Source: Candidatus Rifleibacteriota bacterium
GTDB lineage: Bacteria; Riflebacteria; Ozemobacteria; Ozemobacterales; Ozemobacteraceae
NCBI GenBank assembly: GCA_017526725.1
Contig: JAFXRA010000222.1
Location: 1-5,167, forward strand
Reading direction: 5' to 3'
DNA: 5,167 nt
Shown here: piece by piece, positions 1-5,167 of the stretch
Position numbering within the stretch: position 1 is the first letter of the stretch
Layout of the letters: each line of letters opens with the position of its first letter
The notes under the pieces: generated by a model
The model's input: the letters and a program-made list of their open reading frames with translations, nothing else
What the model was told of the DNA's origin: nothing
The model's database searches: none
Program-made: the position numbers and the translations under genes

Positions 1-19
1 ATAAAAAGGATTTTTTCAT
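1..19 (-). CDS. start of an unidentified minus-strand gene (MKKSFL...), cut by the window edge
   Basis: Only six codons are visible: ATG at 19-17, then AAA AAA TCC TTT TTA. The start is supported by a strong purine-rich ribosome site (AAGGGGGAG, positions 32-24) four bases upstream, and by a TATAAT-type -10 at 50-45 in the right orientation. A Met-Lys-Lys start followed by Ser-Phe-Leu is typical of Sec signal peptides and lipoproteins, so an exported product is plausible, but that is inference from six residues. It is co-oriented with the A2M gene yet 660 bp downstream with its own promoter candidate, so probably a separate transcription unit. No function can be assigned. Confidence 0.6.
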
Positions 20-23
20 AAAA

Positions 24-32
24 CTCCCCCTT
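24..32 (-). promoter_or_regulatory. ribosome-binding site for the left-edge gene
   Basis: On the minus strand AAGGGGGAG precedes TTTT and then ATG. The purine run complements the 3' end of 16S rRNA well (GGAG core plus flanking G), with four bases between the core and the start codon. This is the main reason for calling a gene start here. Confidence 0.6.
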
Positions 33-35
33 GTT

Positions 36-74
36 ATTATAACTATTATACTATGAAATTCGAAAAAAGTTTAA
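36..74 (-). promoter_or_regulatory. candidate sigma-70-type promoter for the left-edge gene
   Basis: The minus strand has a perfect TATAAT at 50-45 and a second at 41-36. Upstream of the first, at 74-69, is TTAAAC, a weak -35 match (3 of 6) with an 18-bp spacer. Transcription from the first -10 would start near position 38 and leave a short leader of about 19 nt containing the ribosome site. The second -10 would start inside the ribosome site, so the first is favoured. The surrounding sequence is very AT-rich, so chance matches are possible. Confidence 0.45.
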
Positions 75-139
75 GAATATTATTTAAGCTTTAAGTCGTA
101 AGCAAGATAAGAGCAATAGAGGCAAGCGGAGCTTGGCAA

Positions 140-184
140 GGGCATAGGGTATAGGGTATAGGGCATAGGGCGTAGGGAGGAGGG
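140..184 (+). repeat. G-run heptamer tandem repeat (GGGNNNA x6)
   Basis: Six consecutive 7-bp units start at 140, 147, 154, 161, 168 and 175: GGGCATA, GGGTATA, GGGTATA, GGGCATA, GGGCGTA, GGGAGGA, then a final GGG at 182-184. The GGG starts every unit without a break while the other four bases drift. Seven G3 runs with 4-base spacers satisfy the usual G-quadruplex pattern on the plus strand; the minus strand, the sense strand for both flanking genes, is C-rich. It lies between the A2M 3' end and the next promoter. Function unknown. Confidence 0.85.
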
Positions 185-206
185 AATTGTTTTAGATTCC
201 ACTACA

Positions 207-243
207 AGTCTTCGGACTCAACTTTGTAATGCTTGGCAAAGTT
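207..243. other. two adjacent hairpins
   Basis: AGTC (207-210) pairs with GACT (215-218) around TTCG, giving a C-TTCG-G closed tetraloop, which is an unusually stable RNA loop when read on the plus strand. Directly after it, AACTTTG (220-226) pairs with CAAAGTT (237-243) around a 10-base loop. Neither is followed by a convincing T-tract on either strand, so I do not call a terminator. Confidence 0.45.
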
Positions 244-250
244 TTCGAAA

Positions 251-296
251 ATCCCCTAGGCTGCGTTAGCAGCCTTTCCCCTTTAAGAAAGGGGAT
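251..296. repeat. palindromic element with two C-runs competing for one G-run
   Basis: AGGCTGC (258-264) and GCAGCCT (269-275) form a 7-bp stem with loop GTTA. Next to it TCCCCTTT (277-284) and AAAGGGGA (288-295) form an 8-bp stem with a 3-base loop. The left arm ATCCCC (251-256) also pairs perfectly with GGGGAT (291-296), so the outer arms can close over the inner hairpin instead of forming the second stem. The C-run, small hairpin, C-run, loop, G-run layout is shared with the element at 524-609, suggesting related intergenic palindromes. Confidence 0.6.
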
Positions 297-472
297 AATT
301 ATTAATTGTATTGAGAGCGGCAGAGCAACTTGTGAGACGGCAGCTGACACTGCCCGTGGAAATAGTAGATGCTGCCCCACGATAGTGGGGAAGCTGGCGA
401 GCTTTAGCGAGACTGACGACCAACAGGAGGTTGGGAGTGCATGCGAGCGCCAGGATGGCAAGCGAGTCGTAA
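297..472. other. intergenic stretch without a recognisable gene
   Basis: No coding sequence here shows a family motif or a supported start, and the long open frames across it (plus 229-501, minus 518-192) consist of translated hairpins and repeats. The structure visible is a hairpin at 371-394 (GCT/AGC outer arms, a G-A mismatch, then CCCCAC/GTGGGG around GATA) and a 5-bp stem CCAAC (420-424) with GTTGG (430-434). Composition is visibly more GC-rich than the AT-rich first 120 bases. Confidence 0.5.
371..394. other. hairpin, CCCCAC/GTGGGG stem
   Basis: CCCCAC (375-380) pairs with GTGGGG (385-390) around loop GATA. After a single G-A mismatch the stem continues with GCT (371-373) against AGC (392-394). 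No T-tract follows on either strand, so it is not an obvious terminator; it fits the C-run/G-run hairpin style of the rest of this gap. Confidence 0.5.
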
Positions 473-539
473 GGGGGAGCAATGCCTTAGCATTGCGTTG
501 ATACTTAGAATTACGCAAAGCTTCGCTTTGCTCCCCCCT
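471..539. repeat. nested inverted repeat with two internal hairpins
   Basis: GGGGGAGCAA (473-482) is the exact reverse complement of TTGCTCCCCC (528-537), a 10-bp pair spanning 45 bases. Inside are two perfect 7-bp hairpins that compete with the outer stem: GCAATGC/GCATTGC (479-485 with 490-496, loop CTTA) and GCAAAGC/GCTTTGC (515-521 with 525-531, loop TTC). The right arm overlaps the start of the direct repeat at 524. Confidence 0.6.
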
Positions 540-609
540 CAGTCAGCAAGCTGACAGCTCCCCCAATAATTTTTTCAAAATTTTGGGGGCGCATCGGGAA
601 AAAAGAAGA
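524..609. repeat. imperfect direct repeat, copy 1
   Basis: This copy starts CGCTTTGCT (524-532), has a C-run, a 6-bp hairpin GTCAGC/GCTGAC (542-547 with 550-555), then CAGCTCCCCCA (555-565). A long hairpin follows: CCCCC plus an AT-rich stem (560-573) pairs with 577-589 around TTC with one bulged T at 567. It ends GGGGG-C-GCATCGGG, an A-run and GAAGA. The start, middle and end blocks recur in order at 618-677. No protein is encoded; it looks like a non-autonomous intergenic repeat (MITE- or REP-like, inferred). Confidence 0.6.
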
Positions 610-617
610 TCTGCCCC

Positions 618-677
618 CGCTTTGCTTCGCCAAATCCAGCTCCCCCAGCTAAACTGGGGGAGCATCGAGAAAGAAGA
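618..677. repeat. imperfect direct repeat, copy 2, abutting the A2M stop codon
   Basis: It repeats CGCTTTGCT (618-626), CAGCTCCCCCA (637-647, 11 of 11 identical to copy 1) and GGGGG-A-GCATCGAG plus an A-run and GAAGA (656-677), in the same order as copy 1 but with a shorter interior. The copies are separated by 8 bp and start 94 bp apart. Copy 2 lacks the internal GTCAGC/GCTGAC hairpin, which accounts for most of the length difference. Its right end stops two bases short of the A2M stop codon. Confidence 0.6.
639..663 (-). terminator. strong hairpin 16 nt after the A2M stop; possible 3'-end structure
   Basis: GCTCCCCCAG (639-648) pairs perfectly with CTGGGGGAGC (654-663), a GC-rich 10-bp stem with a 5-base loop. 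On the minus strand it begins 16 nt past the A2M stop codon, where a terminator or mRNA-stabilising stem would be expected. However, the sequence after the stem on that strand is TGGATTTGG, not a clear T-run, so intrinsic termination is uncertain. It is also the core of repeat copy 2. Confidence 0.4.
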
Positions 678-679
678 AC

Positions 680-3600
680 TTACTCTTGTGGAGCTACATC
701 GAGCATGAATGACTCAGAATGTGAATTAAATTCTGGGGCATACATGCACATGATTTCTGCAATGCCTGTCTGATACTGACCAGCAAGCTGTACACGCAGA
801 TCGTATTCAAATACGTATGTACCCTTAGGCAGATAATCGATATAGAAGTGTGAAGCAGAGTCTTTGGTAGCTTCATAATAGCCGAGGCCATCCTGCCATT
901 TGTATCTTGAAAGAACATTAACTGGTTCCATACCGCTGCCGCGCTGGTCTTTCATGTGTACAAACTCTAAGTCTCGGTCAGTGCGCAATTCTATGCGAAC
1001 TACAACCAAATCGCCGACTCTTACTTTTCCGTCTTTTACCGGAGTAATTACAGGACCTTTTTCGGTGTTGGTCTTGATATAGAGTGATTTTTTCAGCTTA
1101 AGATTGTTTTCGAAAGGTGTTACCTTGGACATATCTTCGATATACTGCCAGTGAACGGCACCCCAGGCAACGCCTTTATCTTCCTTCTTTACCTGAATAT
1201 TACCCATCTGAGGCTTAACTTCAGCAGCAGAATAGATTTTCTGGTAGTAGCCTGTGCCAGCTTCAATCTTTTCAGGTTTAACTTCCTGATTGTCTAAATA
1301 AACCTTTACTATTTTATCTGAAGCCAGCAGGTCACAGCCTCTAAGAATCAGAGCATAAATCGCGTCTGCAGTAGATTTTGTTGTTTTCCAGCACTGAGTC
1401 TGTTTTTGTTTGAGCAACCAGACTTTGCATTCTTCAACGGCTTTTTCGTCTTTGGTGATTTCTGAGAATACTTCAATCATCATGGCCTGAGTTTCGATAT
1501 CGGCTCTGTTCCATGAATAACCTATTTCGTTTTCACGCCAGAAACGGCCCATTTCTTCGTCTGTTACGCTTCTTTCCTTTATGCTCTTCACAATATCTAA
1601 CGGAGTCTTTTTGTCGCCAAATCTTTTCAGACCAAGAGCAATATGAGCCTGACTCATTCTGTAGCCTACTTTAACCCAGTTTTTCTTAGACTGTTCAATA
1701 AAGAAATTTACAGCTGCTTTGCTTTCTGATGGTATAGGTCTGTCTTTTATGAAGAATGAACGGCCATAGAGATAGAAAGCAATGGTAGAATCCATGTAAT
1801 TATGCTGTTTATACTCTTTATCGTTCAGAATGATTTTTTCGTAACGTTTGGCTATTTCTGCATCTAAGAAGTCAGTGCAGCGCAAAGCTGTAACAAGGTC
1901 GATTTCAACACCGAGATTTCTTAAACGACCGTAACCGGTCATGATGTACATTGTAATGAATATATTTCCTTGACCGCCTGGGAACCATGGGAAAGAGCCA
2001 TCGCCTAACTGCATGTTGTTCAGTTTCTTGGTTGCTGCTTCAATTTCACGAGCTAGTCTGGCTTCTTCAAACAAAACACCTATATGGTGCTTTTGTTCAT
2101 TTTCATTCTTGGCATCAAGAACCCATGGGGTTTCCTGCAAGGTTACTGATTTAAGCTGTTCATTCTTTTCAAGATTAGACATTAGAGCCGTACCCTTATT
2201 GTATAGCTCGTCTTTTGCCCATATATCGAATACTTTTCTAATCTTTGGGTCAGACTTGGCAATATGCTGAGCAAGCTTATTCGCATAAATTCTATTGAAT
2301 GTCTGTTCAGAGCATTCGTGCGGGAATTCGATGAGGTAGGGGAGTGCTTGAATTGCATACCAGGCAGGGTTAGATGTCATTTCGACAGTCAGGCCTTTGT
2401 GTTCAAGAGTCTTTGATTCGCCAGACTTTTGTAGTTTTTCAAAATTAAAGCTTTTAGTTTCAGGTCCTCTTATTGGAAGCGGAACTGATTCTGTAACCAG
2501 TATTCTTGAAGATAGAATTGGCAGCAGGCCTTCTTCACCGTCAGAATTTGTATTTGTAGCACCAACAGCTTTGTATTTTACAAATCCGGGTTTATAGGGA
2601 ACATCCAATACCCAGCTGAATCCTTTTGATTGCTTAGCGGGAACGGTGAAATTCTTTTTGTTTCCGTCGTTCTTGAATTCTGCGTTTCTGCTTTCGTCAG
2701 TGATAGCATCAAACAATTCAAGAGCTACAGAACCTGTCTGTTCTTTATCGCTTAGGTTTGTAACCTTTACTGTAAATGCAATCTTATCCCCTTCTCTTAA
2801 AAATCTTGGAGCATTAGGCTGAATCATCAATTCTTTCTGGGTTATAACTTCTTCGGTTATTAAACCTGACTGAAGCTTAGTTCCATGAGCAAAGCCCATA
2901 AATTTCCAAGTTGTAAGAGCTTCTGGCATTTCAAAATCTATTGTAACAATGCCATCATTATTAACTGTTAAATTAGGCAGGAAGAATGCTGTTTCGTTAA
3001 GATTTGCTCTGGCTTTTACGTTAGACAAATCAATTTCCTTAGAAGTAGTGCTTTCTTCTTGTGCACTATCTTTTGCTATACCTTTTGATTGAACTATGCT
3101 TTCTGAAGAATTAACTATTTCTGAATCTTCATTTACAGAATCTTTATAACTGTCTTTAGCAGCTACTCTACCATTTCTGTGCGTAGCTATTGCAACAGAG
3201 TTAACCATTGGATCTGCGGCCATCACTCTTTCTTCTACACACTCATCATACACATTTTCATAGCCATATTCATAGAAATCTGTTGTTACGATACTTGGGA
3301 AAGAGGGGAAACTTTCGTCATCAACAGATTTATATTTGCGGTCAAACTCAGTTTTCCAAGCATAAAGGCTTCTTATGTTATTTGAAAATGAATTATAAAC
3401 CTTATTGTCATCATAATAGAATACATTGAAACTTGGCCAGTTATGACCAGTGAAAGCGTCTAAACTTGCATCATACATTGAAGCCAGCATTTCGATGCTT
3501 TTCATCTCGGCGTCTTCACCAGAAACTTCAACTTTCCAGCTTTCTTTGGAGCCGGGTTCCATTTTTGAAGTAAAATGAACCAGTTTGAGATTAAGGCTCT

Positions 3601-5167
3601 TATTTGTCCAGTTAACATTTATAGGTTTATCAATTCCATAATAACGATTTTCTTTTACCTGAAAAACTTTTACGAAGAAACCGCCGCGCATATCTTCTGT
3701 AACAGGGAATGTTATAAATTCTTTGTTTTTGCTTGAATCTGTCCAGAAGGATTTCAGCACTTTATTTTTATGGTAAATTTCTACGTAAGCTGGCCCCTGA
3801 TCATATCCAGTTGCCCAGAATCCTTTAAACATATCACCTGGTTTGAGTTTGGTAGAAATTTCTGTTACGAAGAAAGGAATTTTTAATGACATTTTGTCAG
3901 AAGAATAAGATATGGCAATAATATTTTCTTCTGCTTTTACAGCCATTCCGTATTTGTCTTCACTGTCTGTTTTTATTCTGTATAAACCTTCTGGAAGTTT
4001 GATTTTCTTAGAATAAGAACCTGATTCGTTTGTCGCAAAACTTTCTTCAAATACTATTTTACCTTCTTTCAAATCCCTTATAAATGTCATATCATATGGA
4101 TTATAGTATTTTCCATAAGGAATTCGTTCTGGAATATCAGGTTGAATCAGTTCATATATTCTGACTTTGCCTTCGGCTTTTATTGGTTCTCCATCATGTG
4201 TTAAACTGTTTATTGATAATTCAATGTCTTTATCTGCATCATACCAAATTCTAGAATCAATAGACAAAGCCATTGCGGTATAGCCTAATTTTACGGTTTG
4301 TTCTCCGCTTCTGGTTTCTCCAGTATTATCTGTTATATCAGCAGTGATAGAGAAATTAAAAACAGGTTCATTTGCTTTATCAACAGAACGATCTGGTTTT
4401 GCTTCAAAACTGATTTCAAATTCGCCATTTACATCTGTTTTTATTGTACCCTGAGCTATTTCCTGTGAAGTATCACTGGTATGAACCCACCAGCACCAAA
4501 ATGGGAAAGAAACCATTCTTCTTACCCTGTATTTTACTTCAGCATTATCTATTGCAGCACCAGTAAAAGCAATGGCACGGCCTTTTAATTTGACAGTCTG
4601 TCCAAGCTGATAACCTTCTTTGGGGGCATCTATACTGACTTTAAATTTGGGCCTTTTGTATTCTTCAATCTTTAATCTTGAGGTGCTCCATATTGTTGGG
4701 CACTTTAAAGTATAAGCACCTGTAAGTCTGTCTGTTGGAGCTATAAATGTTCCGGTACATGAACCGAATTCATTTGTAACTAATTGAATTGAGTTTGCTG
4801 TATATCTGTTCGGATCTGCTAATTCTACTGTGATTTTTTTGTTTTTGATTACAGAGTATTCATTTCTTTCCTGGTCATATTTTACCGCTATTGCTTTGAA
4901 ATAAATAGTCTGGCCTGGTCTGTAAATGGCTCTGTCGGTAAAGAAATATACTTTTGAATCATCTCTGTTGTTATCCCGGTTTTTATTATACCAGTTTACC
5001 TCAGTGAACATCATATCTTCTTTGTATTTACAAAAAAGCATTAGACGCGGATTTTCCAGATTACACTCTATTATGCCTGATTTATTAGATTTGGCAGTAT
5101 AAACAGCAGTTAGTTTCCTTTTATCATAATCGAATTCATAAGCTGTAACTTCAGCATTTTCAATAGG
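680..5167 (-). CDS. alpha-2-macroglobulin family thioester protease inhibitor, 5' end outside window
   Basis: Bacterial A2Ms are envelope proteins that trap attacking proteases: bait cleavage triggers a shape change and a buried thioester bonds covalently to the attacker. Numbering residues from the right edge (1495 visible), I see: the tail of a beta-sandwich macroglobulin (MG) domain at 1-42; an MG2-type domain with DRAIYRPGQ at 78-86; an MG3-like domain opening with EYKRPKF (169-175) and holding PFWCWW (222-227); a bait-region-type domain (A2M_N_2) at about 426-572; a polar bait-like linker at about 577-722; the A2M core with NETAFFLPNL (724-733) and PRFLREGD (787-794); the thioester domain at about 924-1282 with CSEQ at 952-955, GDGSFPWFPGG (1055-1065) and a W-TT-STADAIYAL helix (1260-1273); and a C-terminal MG10-like domain to 1495. 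The ATG at 5041 is not the start: it lacks a ribosome site and signal peptide, and the 42 upstream codons are open and MG-like. The signal peptide or lipobox should lie beyond the edge. No frameshift is seen. The family is near certain; target proteases are unknown. Confidence 0.95.
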   Translation of the reverse strand, partial: PIENAEVTAYEFDYDKRKLTAVYTAKSNKSGIIECNLENPRLMLFCKYKEDMMFTEVNWYNKNRDNNRDDSKVYFFTDRAIYRPGQTIYFKAIAVKYDQERNEYSVIKNKKITVELADPNRYTANSIQLVTNEFGSCTGTFIAPTDRLTGAYTLKCPTIWSTSRLKIEEYKRPKFKVSIDAPKEGYQLGQTVKLKGRAIAFTGAAIDNAEVKYRVRRMVSFPFWCWWVHTSDTSQEIAQGTIKTDVNGEFEISFEAKPDRSVDKANEPVFNFSITADITDNTGETRSGEQTVKLGYTAMALSIDSRIWYDADKDIELSINSLTHDGEPIKAEGKVRIYELIQPDIPERIPYGKYYNPYDMTFIRDLKEGKIVFEESFATNESGSYSKKIKLPEGLYRIKTDSEDKYGMAVKAEENIIAISYSSDKMSLKIPFFVTEISTKLKPGDMFKGFWATGYDQGPAYVEIYHKNKVLKSFWTDSSKNKEFITFPVTEDMRGGFFVKVFQVKENRYYGIDKPINVNWTNKSLNLKLVHFTSKMEPGSKESWKVEVSGEDAEMKSIEMLASMYDASLDAFTGHNWPSFNVFYYDDNKVYNSFSNNIRSLYAWKTEFDRKYKSVDDESFPSFPSIVTTDFYEYGYENVYDECVEERVMAADPMVNSVAIATHRNGRVAAKDSYKDSVNEDSEIVNSSESIVQSKGIAKDSAQEESTTSKEIDLSNVKARANLNETAFFLPNLTVNNDGIVTIDFEMPEALTTWKFMGFAHGTKLQSGLITEEVITQKELMIQPNAPRFLREGDKIAFTVKVTNLSDKEQTGSVALELFDAITDESRNAEFKNDGNKKNFTVPAKQSKGFSWVLDVPYKPGFVKYKAVGATNTNSDGEEGLLPILSSRILVTESVPLPIRGPETKSFNFEKLQKSGESKTLEHKGLTVEMTSNPAWYAIQALPYLIEFPHECSEQTFNRIYANKLAQHIAKSDPKIRKVFDIWAKDELYNKGTALMSNLEKNEQLKSVTLQETPWVLDAKNENEQKHHIGVLFEEARLAREIEAATKKLNNMQLGDGSFPWFPGGQGNIFITMYIMTGYGRLRNLGVEIDLVTALRCTDFLDAEIAKRYEKIILNDKEYKQHNYMDSTIAFYLYGRSFFIKDRPIPSESKAAVNFFIEQSKKNWVKVGYRMSQAHIALGLKRFGDKKTPLDIVKSIKERSVTDEEMGRFWRENEIGYSWNRADIETQAMMIEVFSEITKDEKAVEECKVWLLKQKQTQCWKTTKSTADAIYALILRGCDLLASDKIVKVYLDNQEVKPEKIEAGTGYYQKIYSAAEVKPQMGNIQVKKEDKGVAWGAVHWQYIEDMSKVTPFENNLKLKKSLYIKTNTEKGPVITPVKDGKVRVGDLVVVRIELRTDRDLEFVHMKDQRGSGMEPVNVLSRYKWQDGLGYYEATKDSASHFYIDYLPKGTYVFEYDLRVQLAGQYQTGIAEIMCMYAPEFNSHSESFMLDVAPQE

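Noticed and set aside
140..184. CRISPR array
   Set aside because: Units are 7 bp with no spacers; this is a simple tandem repeat.
131..239. GCTTGGCAA repeated at 131-139 and 231-239
   Set aside because: A 9-bp match without similar flanks is too short to call an attachment site or insertion footprint.
229..501. Plus-strand 90-codon open frame
   Set aside because: There is no ribosome site before the ATG at 229, and the frame runs through several palindromes. It overlaps an equally unconvincing frame on the other strand.
192..518. Minus-strand 108-codon open frame across the intergenic gap
   Set aside because: It starts with TTG, has no ribosome site, shows no recognisable domain, and its residues are translations of the hairpin and repeat elements.
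425..554. Small plus-strand ORF (ATG at 441, 37 codons, stop 552-554) preceded by AGGAGG at 425-430
   Set aside because: The ribosome-site match is good but 10 bases away, AGGAGG is the loop of a small hairpin, and the peptide is made from repeat arms (ending in LLPPQSAS). Kept only as a weak possibility.
900..3429. Plus-strand open frames opposite the A2M gene (around 900-1082, 2013-2270, 2397-2597, 3179-3429) and a short minus-strand frame at 694-918
   Set aside because: They lie wholly inside the well-supported A2M coding region, lack ribosome sites and recognisable domains, and are shadow frames.
5030..5041. Lipoprotein start at the ATG 5041 (MLFC)
   Set aside because: The Cys at position 4 superficially recalls a lipobox, but there is no basic or hydrophobic signal segment before it and the frame is open upstream.

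Overview
The window is dominated by one very long protein gene on the minus strand, a bacterial alpha-2-macroglobulin (A2M) family protein that carries an intact thioester motif. Its stop codon is at 680-682. The reading frame is still open at the right edge, so the true start, any signal peptide and the first domains lie beyond the window. 1495 codons are visible.

Positions 20-679 form a 660-bp gap with no credible gene. From left to right on the plus strand it holds: a promoter and ribosome-binding site pointing left (about 24-74); a G-rich heptamer tandem repeat (140-184); a series of small hairpins (207-496); and two imperfect direct copies of a C-run/G-run hairpin repeat (524-609 and 618-677). 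The second copy ends two bases from the A2M stop codon. At the far left, a strong Shine-Dalgarno sequence precedes ATG at 19-17 on the minus strand. This is the first six codons (MKKSFL) of a second minus-strand gene that runs off the window.

The organism is a bacterium, probably diderm, because A2Ms of this large multi-domain type act as periplasmic or outer-membrane-anchored protease traps. Coding sequence is moderately AT-rich and uses the standard code. The GGGGGAG ribosome-binding site and the TATAAT-type -10 argue against a typical Bacteroidota, whose genes often lack strong Shine-Dalgarno sites and use a different -7 element. The protein itself resembles the long A2Ms of Bacteroidota and several other diderm phyla. 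I cannot place the organism more closely.

The two genes share a strand, but the 660-bp gap and a separate promoter candidate suggest independent transcription. I see no clearly novel system. The points most worth a second look are the bait-like insert in the A2M, the G-run heptamer array, and the hairpin repeat family abutting the A2M stop codon.
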